A stretch of 64,000 bases of DNA from contig CAWEWH010000005.1 of the NCBI GenBank assembly GCA_963812775.1, forward strand, positions 1,178,001-1,242,000, given 5' to 3'. Shown here piece after piece: positions 1-6,516 of the stretch. Position 1 is the first letter of the stretch, and every line of letters begins with the position of its first letter. A model generated the notes under the pieces. That model was not told where the DNA came from. It saw only the letters and a list, made by a program, of their open reading frames with translations, and ran no database searches. Position numbers and translations under genes: made by a program. Source of the DNA: CAWEWH01 sp963812775 (GTDB lineage: Bacteria > Pseudomonadota > Alphaproteobacteria > Rhizobiales > Beijerinckiaceae).

Positions 1-631
1 CTTGCGAATTGTCGCGCGCGTCGATGTTCATGTCGGACGCGAAGGGGCCGGGCGCGATGGCCGTCACCACGATGCGGTCGCGGATCAGCTGCGCCGCCAT
101 GCGGCGCGTCAGGTGGATCAGCGCCGCCTTGCTGGCTTGGTACGAGTAGGTCTCGAGCGGGTTGACGAAAATTCCGTCGATGGACGCGATGTTGATGACC
201 TTGGCGGGTCGCTCGTCGGTTGCCGCCGCCTTCAGGGCGCCGTGCAGCGCCTGCGTCAGGAAGAACGGGCCTTTGACATTGGTGTCCATCACCTTGTCCC
301 AGCCGCGCTCCGGGAAATCGTCGAAGGGCGCCATCCAGGCGGCGCCGGCATTGTTCACCAGGATATCGAGTTTCCGCTCCTGCTTGCCGAAGGCTTCGGC
401 CAACCCCTTGGCGCCCTCGGCGCTGGCGAGATCGGCCGCCAGCGGCACGCATTGGCCGCCGCCCTTGGCGAGCTCGGCCGCGGTTGCCTCGCAGGGCGCG
501 AACTTGCGGGCCGCGATATAGACCTTGGCGCCGGCCGCCAAAAAACCCTTGGCGATCATCTTGCCGATGCCCCGCGAGCCGCCGGTGACCAGCGCCGTGC
601 GGCCTTTCAGTGAAAACAGTTCAGCGCTCAT
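1..631 (-). CDS. SDR family oxidoreductase, 3' end outside window
   Basis: N-terminal 210 residues of a classical short-chain dehydrogenase/reductase, an NAD(P)-dependent cytosolic oxidoreductase; substrate unknown. Visible motifs are the dinucleotide-binding TGGSRGIG near residues 16-23, LVNNAG near residue 92, a catalytic Ser in NIASIDG and the YxxxK signature in YSYQASK, followed by the PG motif of IAPGPF. The ATG at 631 is chosen because the Rossmann strand starts about 12 residues later, as is usual. The substrate-binding C-terminus is cut off by the window edge. SDR identity is sure; specificity cannot be inferred. Confidence 0.9.
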   Translation of the reverse strand, partial: MSAELFSLKGRTALVTGGSRGIGKMIAKGFLAAGAKVYIAARKFAPCEATAAELAKGGGQCVPLAADLASAEGAKGLAEAFGKQERKLDILVNNAGAAWMAPFDDFPERGWDKVMDTNVKGPFFLTQALHGALKAAATDERPAKVINIASIDGIFVNPLETYSYQASKAALIHLTRRMAAQLIRDRIVVTAIAPGPFASDMNIDARDNSQ

Positions 632-702
632 CGGTGGTGCTCCCTCGTGTCGTTCGCGGCAGGACAGACATCACGGCCGTTGCGGGAAGCCAAGCAAGAG
701 GC

Positions 703-738
703 AAGTGTTGCGCGAAGTGTTGCGCGAAGTGTTGCGCG
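703..738. repeat. 12-bp tandem repeat, three exact copies
   Basis: The unit AAGTGTTGCGCG occurs three times head to tail between the SDR start and the end of the zinc-finger gene. It lies upstream of the SDR start on that gene's 5' side. It could be slippage-prone DNA or an array of binding sites; nothing here distinguishes these. Confidence 0.8.
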
Positions 739-771
739 AACGAGAACACGCCCTGGGAAGCCCGCTAGCGG

Positions 772-966
772 CTACTTGGCTGCAAGGCGGTCAACCAGCT
801 CCTTGTGCTGCTTGAGCCAATCCCGCGACTTGTCAGCTTCTGTCGTCGCGCAGATCTCCACGCTGAGCTGCACGCACTCATTGCAGATGAATGCCTTGGG
901 GCCGGCAATCAGCTTCCATACCTCACTCTGTTTCTTGCCGCAGAACGAGCACGCTAGCTCTGCCAT
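772..966 (-). CDS. Small ClpX-type C4 zinc-finger protein
   Basis: A 64-residue protein whose N-terminal half is a ClpX-like zinc-binding domain: CSFCGKKQSEV, then FICNECVQL, giving a CxxC...CxxC ligand set (Cys6, Cys9, Cys28, Cys31). In ClpX this domain binds adaptors and substrates; stand-alone versions exist in alphaproteobacteria without an assigned role. The ATG at 966 is preferred over upstream starts because the zinc finger begins five residues later. The C-terminal half is charged and probably helical. The gene diverges from the XRE-cupin regulator. Function unknown; a protein-interaction role is inferred. Confidence 0.75.
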   Translation of the reverse strand: MAELACSFCGKKQSEVWKLIAGPKAFICNECVQLSVEICATTEADKSRDWLKQHKELVDRLAAK

Positions 967-1052
967 TGGACGCCTCCGTAAATTTCGACACCCACCACTC
1001 TCGCCGCGTCTGGCTCGATGCATATTGTAACTGGTTGTAATCGCTTTTGTTA

Positions 1053-1086
1053 TTGACATTCTCCTATATGAGATTTATTCTCATAT
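1053..1086 (+). promoter_or_regulatory. Promoter with overlapping palindromic operator
   Basis: A TTGACA hexamer (1053-1058) is followed after 17 bp by TATTCT (1076-1081), a good sigma-70-like promoter. A perfect inverted repeat, ATATGAGA and TCTCATAT separated by 5 bp (1066-1086), covers the spacer and -10 box. The ATG of the downstream XRE regulator is at 1088, about 6 bp after the -10 box, so transcription from this promoter would give a leaderless or nearly leaderless mRNA. Autoregulation by the adjacent HTH protein is the natural inference. Confidence 0.65.
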
Positions 1087-1087
1087 C

Positions 1088-1672
1088 ATGGATATGGCGT
1101 CGAATACGGTCGACAAGACCCTCGGCGAGCGCATCAAGGCGCTCCGGACGCGCCACGCCTACACCCTCGAGGCCCTGGCCAAGCGCAGCGGCGTCAGCCG
1201 GGCGATGATATCGAAAATCGAGCGCGGCGAGGTGAGCGCCACGGCGGTCCTGTTGCATCGCCTATGCGGTGGCCTTGGCATCCCGCTCTCGGGGCTGTTC
1301 GCCGACGAGCGGGCCCCCAGAAGCGTGCTGTCCCGCGCCGCTCGCCAGCCTGTCTGGCGCGACCCGGCCACCGGCTATGTCCGCCGCGACGTGGCCCCGC
1401 CCGGCACGGCCTCGGCCGTCGAGATCGTCGACGTGGTGTTCCCGCCGGGCGCCCGCGTCGCCTTCAAGCGCCCATGGAGCGGGCGTGGCGGCCAGCATGT
1501 CTGGGTCCTCGACGGCACCCTCGAGCTCACCGTCGGCGACACCGTCAACGTGCTCGAGGCGGGCGACTGTCTCTACATGCGCCTCGACACGCCCCTGGTC
1601 TATCGCAACACCGGCAAGACGCCGGTGCGCTACGCCGTGGTGCTCAATCATCCGGAGAAGCTCGCTCCATGA
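1088..1672 (+). CDS. XRE-family regulator with C-terminal cupin domain
   Basis: A 194-residue DNA-binding regulator. Residues about 13-67 form an XRE-type helix-turn-helix (LGERIKALRTRHAYTLEAL, then SGVSRAMISKIERGE). Residues about 110-190 form a cupin barrel that probably senses a small molecule. This layout is typical of small one-component regulators that control adjacent metabolic or detoxification genes. It overlaps the next acetyltransferase by 4 bp (ATGA), so the two are translationally coupled. The palindrome at 1066-1086 is its likely operator. The inducer is unknown. Confidence 0.9.
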   Translation: MDMASNTVDKTLGERIKALRTRHAYTLEALAKRSGVSRAMISKIERGEVSATAVLLHRLCGGLGIPLSGLFADERAPRSVLSRAARQPVWRDPATGYVRRDVAPPGTASAVEIVDVVFPPGARVAFKRPWSGRGGQHVWVLDGTLELTVGDTVNVLEAGDCLYMRLDTPLVYRNTGKTPVRYAVVLNHPEKLAP

Positions 1673-2247
1673 CGGAACAGGTGACCACCCAGATGACGGA
1701 GCTAACGACCGGCGCCGCCTCGGGCCTTGTGGTGCGCCGCCTCGACGCGGCAGAGGCCCGCGCCGAAGTGGCGGCCCTCGGCCGCGTCCTTGTCGACTGC
1801 GTCGCGGGCGGCGCCTCGGTGAGCTTCATGTGGCCGTTCACACAGCGCGACGGCGAGGCCTTCTTCGCCGCCGTCGCCGAGGAGGTCGCGGCCGGCGAGG
1901 CGGCGCTCATCGCGGCCTTCATCGGCCGCCACCTCGTCGGCACCGTGCAGGTGGGTTTCGCCATGCCGCCAAACCAGCCGCATCGCGCCGAGGTGAAGAA
2001 GATGCTGGTCATCGGCGCCGCCCGCCGGGCCGGCATCGGCGCCGCGATGCTCGCCGCCGCCGAGTTTGTGGCGCGCGCCTCCGGCCGCTCGCTCGCCTGT
2101 CTCGACACGCTCGCCGGCACCGCCGCCGAGCGGCTCTATCGCAGGAGCGGCTGGATCGAGGTGGGCGCCATTCCCGGCTACGCGCTCCTGCCCAACGGCG
2201 AGGGGCCGCGCCCCACTGTCATCTTCTACAAGGAGCTGCCGCCATGA
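1669..2247 (+). CDS. GNAT family N-acetyltransferase
   Basis: A 192-residue acetyl-CoA-dependent acyltransferase. The central part carries the GNAT acetyl-CoA-binding pattern (VIGAARRAGIGAAMLAAAE, equivalent to RxxGxG/A). The C-terminal LYRRSGWIEVGAIPGYAL is the usual strand-helix-strand end of the fold. The start at 1669 overlaps the stop of the XRE-cupin gene (ATGA), implying coupled translation. Acceptor substrate unknown; co-transcription with the XRE regulator and a second GNAT gene suggests a small inducible modification or resistance unit. Confidence 0.88.
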   Translation: MTEQVTTQMTELTTGAASGLVVRRLDAAEARAEVAALGRVLVDCVAGGASVSFMWPFTQRDGEAFFAAVAEEVAAGEAALIAAFIGRHLVGTVQVGFAMPPNQPHRAEVKKMLVIGAARRAGIGAAMLAAAEFVARASGRSLACLDTLAGTAAERLYRRSGWIEVGAIPGYALLPNGEGPRPTVIFYKELPP

Positions 2248-2276
2248 CGGTCTGCTGCAAGGAGTTACCGCCATGA
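2244..2276 (+). other. 10-codon micro-ORF from duplicated gene junction
   Basis: ATG at 2244 overlaps the stop of the first acetyltransferase, and its TGA at 2274-2276 overlaps the start of the next. It encodes MTVCCKELPP, repeating the KELPP end of the upstream protein. The DNA CAAGGAGYTRCCGCCATGA occurs at 2229-2247 and again at 2258-2276. This duplicated ribosome-binding-site/start module could act as a coupling leader or may simply be a junction duplication. Confidence 0.45.
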
Positions 2277-2764
2277 TCGCCGTGCGCGACGCCGCCGATG
2301 CGGATATGGCCGGCATCCTGGCCATCTACAACGAGGCCGTCGCCAACACGACGGCCATCTGGAACGAGGCTCCCGCCGATCTCGACAACCGCCGCGCGCT
2401 GGTGGCCGATCGCCGTGCCAGAGGCTTTCCGTTCCTGGTCGCCGCCGATGCCGGCGAGGTGGTGGGCTATGCGTCCTTCGGCGACTTCCGCCCCTTCGAC
2501 GGTTACCGCCACACGGTGGAGCACTCCGTCTATGTGCGGCACGACCGGCGCGGGCAGGGCGTCGGCCGCACCCTCATGCCGCCGCTCATCGAGGCGGCGC
2601 GGGCGCTGCGCAAGCACGTCATGGTGGGGGGCATCGAGGCCGGCAACGGCGCCTCCATCCGCCTGCACGAAAGTCTCGGCTTCGTGGTCGTGGGGCGCCT
2701 GCCGGAAGTCGGCTTCAAGTTCGGCCGCTGGCTCGATCTCCTGTTTATGCAGAAGCTGCTGTGA
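2273..2764 (+). CDS. GNAT acetyltransferase, phosphinothricin/methionine-sulfone type
   Basis: A 163-residue GNAT enzyme resembling the Pat/Bar/MnaT group, which acetylates phosphinothricin, methionine sulfoximine or methionine sulfone. Supporting sequence: ILAIYNEAVANTTAIW near the N-terminus, GYASFGDFRPF, EHSVYVRHDRRGQGVGRTL with the RxxGxG acetyl-CoA loop, and GNGASIRLHESLGF followed by the KFGRWLDLLFMQK tail. The start at 2273 is preceded by AAGGAG. It is the third gene of a tight XRE-GNAT-GNAT operon. Subfamily assignment comes from motif resemblance; the true acceptor is unproven. Confidence 0.85.
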   Translation: MIAVRDAADADMAGILAIYNEAVANTTAIWNEAPADLDNRRALVADRRARGFPFLVAADAGEVVGYASFGDFRPFDGYRHTVEHSVYVRHDRRGQGVGRTLMPPLIEAARALRKHVMVGGIEAGNGASIRLHESLGFVVVGRLPEVGFKFGRWLDLLFMQKLL

Positions 2765-2819
2765 GGGGTCAGCCGCCTCACCTGCGGAGAGAATAAAGTC
2801 ACGAACTTGGAATTAATGC

Positions 2820-2848
2820 TTGACATAGGTTGCCTCTCAGGCTATGTT
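2820..2848 (+). promoter_or_regulatory. Strong sigma-70-like promoter
   Basis: TTGACA at 2820-2825 and TATGTT at 2843-2848 are separated by exactly 17 bp. No open reading frame with a plausible start follows; instead a hairpin-rich stretch begins, suggesting a promoter for a non-coding RNA. Confidence 0.6.
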
Positions 2849-2854
2849 GGGAAT

Positions 2855-2970
2855 ACCCGGTCCCCGGAAGGGCGCGCAAGGCCTTGCGAGCCAAGTGTGG
2901 GTGACCGCAGAGAGACGGACCCACGGTGACGCGTGGCGATGTCTCGATGGCTTTGCGCTGGTGGTGTCTT
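2855..2970 (+). ncRNA. Candidate structured small RNA
   Basis: This stretch starts about 7 bp after a strong promoter and contains well-formed helices. CGCAAGGCCTTGCG (2875-2888) is a perfect 14-bp palindrome. A nested hairpin pairs GTGGGT (2897-2902) with ACCCAC (2919-2924), with an inner CCG/CGG pair around an eight-base loop. It ends just before a palindromic repeat (2975-3022) that could serve as a 3' boundary. It does not match the signatures of SRP RNA, RNase P RNA or tmRNA as I know them. Family unassigned. Confidence 0.45.
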
Positions 2971-2974
2971 GATT

Positions 2975-3022
2975 GCGCATGATCTGATCCGAAAACCGCT
3001 TACACTTTTCGGGATCATGCGC
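2975..3022. repeat. Intergenic palindromic repeat, family A
   Basis: A 48-bp element with termini GCGCATGATC and GATCATGCGC and inner AAAACCGCTTACACTTTTCG. The same element occurs at 6400-6447 and 10381-10427 in the opposite orientation, and in shortened form at 62100. It resembles the dispersed palindromic elements common between genes in Rhizobiales. Confidence 0.85.
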
Positions 3023-3400
3023 ACGGGACACGCCAGTGCGGGTTGGGCGGTGGCCTCAGCCTCGGTGCGCAGACCGGGGAAGGGGCGGCCAAAGGCGCTT
3101 ACGGATCGACCCGGCCCTCTGTCGGGAGAAGCGGCACGTCAACGCCGTGGACGGTTGCGGGAGGCAACGCGCGATCTCGTCAAGCGTGCTGGCCACAAAA
3201 CACCGTGCGCGGGAGGTCCGGGCCGACAAAGCGTTGGCCGGCACCTCTCTTGTGACTGAACGTTCACCGAGCGCTCGCGCCGGCTGGCGCCGAAGGCTCG
3301 GACCTCCCGCGTGGGCCCTTCCTGAATTTTGGGCCGCACCGCTCCCAGGCTTCGGGTCCTTCGGGATCGCGGAAACGAGGACGTGCGCGCGACTTCCTTC
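3023..3400. other. Non-coding stretch, no gene recognised
   Basis: About 380 bp without a convincing gene. Short open frames exist on both strands but lack ribosome-binding sites and recognisable protein features. The region is GC-rich with local inverted repeats. It may be the tail of the upstream candidate RNA or degenerate sequence. Confidence 0.5.
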
Positions 3401-3609
3401 ACCCTCCCCTTGAGGGGGAGGGTCGGCGAGAACGCGGAGCGTTCGAGACGGGGTGGGGTGATCATCGAGACAGATCGTGTTTCTCACCCCACCCCGATCG
3501 CGCTTCGCTTCGCTCGCCGCGATCGACCCTCCCCCAGGCAAGTCGGGCCTGCCCGACTTGCCCACTGTGGTGCCGATGTCGGCTCTGCCGACGTCGGATG
3601 GGGAGGGTG
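3401..3609. repeat. Mosaic foldback repeat of four nested hairpins
   Basis: About 210 bp bounded by ACCCTCCCC and GGGGAGGGT. Inside are four hairpins: ACCCTCCCC/GGGGAGGGT (3401-3423); a 13-bp stem CGGGGTGGGGTGA/TCACCCCACCCCG (3449-3496); GCAAGTCGGGC/GCCCGACTTGC (3538-3561); and CCGATGTCGGC/GCCGACGTCGG (3573-3597, one wobble). The outer ends also pair with each other. This looks like a MITE-like or REP-mosaic intergenic element. Confidence 0.75.
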
Positions 3610-3681
3610 GCGCGCGTGGCCGCCCACGCCGCTCCGGCCGGGATGACAGCGTGTGGCCGCCGGCCCGCGCTGCGGCGCGCC

Positions 3682-5100
3682 CTATCGCTGCGCCCGGGAG
3701 AGGTCGGACAGGTTCTTCAAGCCGTCCCGGCGTGATGCCGCGGTGAAGAGGTCGTCCATGGCCTTGGCGACGTCGCCGGTCTGTTTGGCGAGGTCATGGG
3801 ACAGCTCGAAAGCCGCGCTCGCGGTCTCGTGCGTGCGTCCGATGGCTTCCTCGACGGTTTCCAAGGCCCGCGACACCGTCGCGGCGTTGACCGATGCGCC
3901 GCTGGCGCTCATCGCGATCTCGCGCGTCGCCGACGCTTGGGCATCGACGGCCGCCGCTACCGCTTCCGCCTTGGCGGCGATCTTGGCGATCGTGTCGGCC
4001 GTCGCGGCGATCTCAGCCACCGAGCGGCCGGTGTCGTTGCGGATGACGTTGATCTGCTGGCCGATCTCCTCCGTGGCTTTCGCGGTCTGGGTGGCCAACG
4101 ACTTCACCTCGGCGGCCACCACCGAGAAGCCGCGCCCGGCCTCGCCGGCGCGTGCCGCCTCGATCGTGGCATTGAGGGCGAGCAGATTGGTCTGTGCGGC
4201 GATCTGCGCGATGAGGTCGACAACCGAGCCGATCTTATCGACCGACCGCGACAGCGATTGCACGGTTGCATTGGTGCGCCCGGCACACTCGGCCGCTTCA
4301 TGCGCCATGCGCGCGCTTGACGTGGTTTCGTCGTGGATGGCCGTGATCGAGGCGGTCAACTCCTCCGTCGCGGCCGCGATCGTCCCGACATTGCTGACCG
4401 ATCCCTCCGCCGCCAGCGCCGCATTCTGCGCCTCCTTTGAGGCGTGGCCGGCCAACTCCGTCAGCGAGCCGGCCGTGCCGCGCACCGAGTCGACGGCGTT
4501 CGCGAACGTCTGGCGCATCCCCTGCACCGTGTTGCCGAAGCCACGGATCGCGGCGGCAAGTTCCTCGCGACCGCGCTCGGCCTCGCTGACCTGTGCGCCC
4601 ACGTGACAGGCAACAGCGTTGGCGTTGTCCACCGTGAAGAGGCGCGCCGCCGCGTCCAGCAGGTCGTAGCCCTTGCCCGGCGAGAAGCGATAGTGACGGC
4701 GCACGATCCTCGCGAACTCCTTCAGCAGCGTCTGGGACAGGGCGGCCCGCGCCCGCATGTCGAAGCCGAGGCGCTCCTCCTCCTTGGCCCGCGTCTTGGC
4801 GTCTTCGACCCACTGCTCGTCGAACGGGTTGATGAAGAAGCGGCGTGCGTACTCAAGGTTGAGCGCCTTGAACTCGCCGCGGTGCTTGGCAAAGATGTCG
4901 ATGTAGTAGGGCGCCCAGCGAATGACCTTGTCGATGTGGAGATCGAGGATGCTGTCGAGCTCGGGGGCGAGCAGGCGCCATATCTCCTGTCGCGCCGCGA
5001 CGATGTGCGGCTCGATATCGTAGATGCCCAGCCGCAGCTGAAATGTCGGATCGATAGCCAAGGCCACCCCTCGCGCAGTCGACGAGAATGCCGCAGTCAT
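3682..5100 (-). CDS. Soluble methyl-accepting chemotaxis protein with globin-like sensor domain
   Basis: A 472-residue cytoplasmic chemoreceptor-type protein without membrane segments. The C-terminal part has the MCP signalling hairpin (AQTNLLALNATIEAARAGE, then GFSVVAAEVKSLA, about residues 300-336), the tip that contacts CheA and CheW. The first about 165 residues are helical with YARRFFINPFDEQWV and RLGFDMRARAALS. They recall globin-coupled sensor domains, but I cannot identify the proximal haem histidine with confidence. ATG 5100 is chosen; an in-frame TTG at 5112 is possible. No other chemotaxis gene is nearby, so the signal and partner kinase are unknown. Confidence 0.85.
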   Translation of the reverse strand: MTAAFSSTARGVALAIDPTFQLRLGIYDIEPHIVAARQEIWRLLAPELDSILDLHIDKVIRWAPYYIDIFAKHRGEFKALNLEYARRFFINPFDEQWVEDAKTRAKEEERLGFDMRARAALSQTLLKEFARIVRRHYRFSPGKGYDLLDAAARLFTVDNANAVACHVGAQVSEAERGREELAAAIRGFGNTVQGMRQTFANAVDSVRGTAGSLTELAGHASKEAQNAALAAEGSVSNVGTIAAATEELTASITAIHDETTSSARMAHEAAECAGRTNATVQSLSRSVDKIGSVVDLIAQIAAQTNLLALNATIEAARAGEAGRGFSVVAAEVKSLATQTAKATEEIGQQINVIRNDTGRSVAEIAATADTIAKIAAKAEAVAAAVDAQASATREIAMSASGASVNAATVSRALETVEEAIGRTHETASAAFELSHDLAKQTGDVAKAMDDLFTAASRRDGLKNLSDLSRAQR

Positions 5101-5299
5101 GTTGAGGATCAATTAACCCCAGGCTGCCGGCGAACCGGTGGCCCGATGCCTCGAATGGGCGGCGCCATGGTTACCGCCCGTTAGCCATGTCGGCATTGGG
5201 CGCCGGCAAACATACAACCAGTTGACCGAAGTCAACTCTCTCATCATCGAGCCGCGCAAGGTTGGATCGCCGCATTGTCGGTCGAAGCCGGGGGCTGTG

Positions 5300-6400
5300 A
5301 TGTCGATTGCATCGTTTATTGACGAGGTCGAGGGTGCCATCGCCAGCGGCGATTCCACCCGCCGCACGGGCGCGCTGCGCGAGGTTACAAAGCTGTTCCT
5401 CGAGCAATCGACGCTGCTCTCGGAGGATCAGGTCGGCGTCTTCGACGAGGTCATCCTCCGCCTCGCCCGCGACATCGAGTTCAAGGCCAGGGTCGAATTG
5501 TCCGAACGCGTTGCCGATGTCGAGCAGGCGCCGCGCCAGGTGGTGCGCCAGCTTGCCTTCGACCAGGACATCGCCGTCGCCGGACCGGTCATCGAGCGCT
5601 CCAGGGGTCTCGACGACAGCGATCTTGTCGCCATCGGCCAGGAGCGCGGCCAGGAATTCCTGCTCGCCATGTCGCAGCGCGAGACGCTGAGCGAGAAGGT
5701 CACCGACGTCATCGTCGACCGCGGCAACGATCAGGTCGTGCGCAAGGTGGCGGGCAACGACGGCGCCCGCTTCTCCCAACACGGCTTCGGCCAGCTCCTG
5801 GAGAAGGCGCGCGGCGACGACACCCTGCCGCTCATCCTCAAGGCGCGCACCGATATTCCGTCGAGCCATTTGTCGACCCTCGTCCAGATCGCCCGCGAGA
5901 AGGCGCGCGAGACATTGTCGGCCGAGATGGGCTCCGACGAGGCCATCGACACCGCCATCAACCGCATCTCCGCCATGGTGGTCGATCGCCACGCCAGCGC
6001 CGCGCTGCTCGACAATTTCCTCGAGGCCAGCCGCAGCGTCGACGTGAAGGCCCGCGAGGGCGGCATTGCCGAGGACGACATCGTCGAGTGGGTGCAGCAG
6101 GGCAAGCTGGTGGAGGCCTTCGCGGCCATCGCCCACCTGGCGCATGTGGAGCCGGCCGTCGTGTCGCGCGCCTATTTCGCCCGCCACTACGATCCGCTGC
6201 TCTATCTCGCCCGCTCGGTCCGCTTCAGCTGGAGCACCTTCAAGCTGATGCTCACCACCAAGCTCGGCCATGAGCCGCCGGACGACTTGCTGCGCACCGC
6301 CTTCCGGGCCTTCCAGGGGCTCTCCGTGACGACGGCCCAGCGCGTCGTGCGCTTCGTGTCGGCGCGCGGCAAGATCTCCAACACCCGGGCGGCCGCCTAG
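5300..6400 (+). CDS. DUF2336 domain-containing protein
   Basis: A 366-residue, largely alpha-helical cytosolic protein of the DUF2336 family, found almost only in alphaproteobacteria and with no firmly assigned function. Recognisable stretches are LFLEQSTLLSEDQVGVFDEVI near the N-terminus, the HLSTLVQIAREKARETLS region and the C-terminal LRTAFRAFQGLSVTTAQRVVRF. ATG 5300 follows a GGGGCTGTG context and starts directly at the conserved region. It is divergent from the chemoreceptor gene across about 200 bp. Its stop codon abuts a palindromic repeat. Function not inferred. Confidence 0.82.
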   Translation: MSIASFIDEVEGAIASGDSTRRTGALREVTKLFLEQSTLLSEDQVGVFDEVILRLARDIEFKARVELSERVADVEQAPRQVVRQLAFDQDIAVAGPVIERSRGLDDSDLVAIGQERGQEFLLAMSQRETLSEKVTDVIVDRGNDQVVRKVAGNDGARFSQHGFGQLLEKARGDDTLPLILKARTDIPSSHLSTLVQIAREKARETLSAEMGSDEAIDTAINRISAMVVDRHASAALLDNFLEASRSVDVKAREGGIAEDDIVEWVQQGKLVEAFAAIAHLAHVEPAVVSRAYFARHYDPLLYLARSVRFSWSTFKLMLTTKLGHEPPDDLLRTAFRAFQGLSVTTAQRVVRFVSARGKISNTRAAA

Positions 6401-6500
6401 CGCATGATCCCGAAAAGTGTGAGCGGTTTTCGGACCAGATCATGCGCAACATCAACTGCGTAGAGTACGATCCGTTTCGAATGAAACGAATCGTGCTCTA
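6400..6500. repeat. Composite palindromic element (A plus B)
   Basis: 6400-6447 is a family A palindrome (GCGCATGATC...GATCATGCGC). It is followed by ATCAACTGCGTAGAG and a second imperfect palindrome, B (6462-6500), with core CGTTTCGAATGAAACG and ends AGAG/CTCT. The same A-spacer-B order occurs at 62100-62170, so A and B travel together. It lies between convergent genes and could also act as a bidirectional terminator. Confidence 0.8.
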
Positions 6501-6516
6501 GCCGCTCCCTGTCGGC

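Noticed and set aside
2..613. Plus-strand frame at the window start
   Set aside because: Antisense to the SDR gene, whose cofactor and YxxxK motifs are clear on the minus strand.
703..738. CRISPR-like array
   Set aside because: Direct repeats have no spacers and there are no cas genes in the window.
2842..3260. Small proteins encoded around the candidate RNA
   Set aside because: Frames on both strands overlap hairpins, lack ribosome-binding sites and look like translations of a structured RNA region.
2855..3260. SRP RNA, RNase P RNA or tmRNA
   Set aside because: The conserved SRP tetraloop context, RNase P GAGGAAAGUCC box and a tmRNA tag or T-loop are not present.
5171..6271. 366-codon minus-strand frame opposite the DUF2336 gene
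   Set aside because: The plus-strand frame has the conserved family sequence; the minus frame is a shadow.
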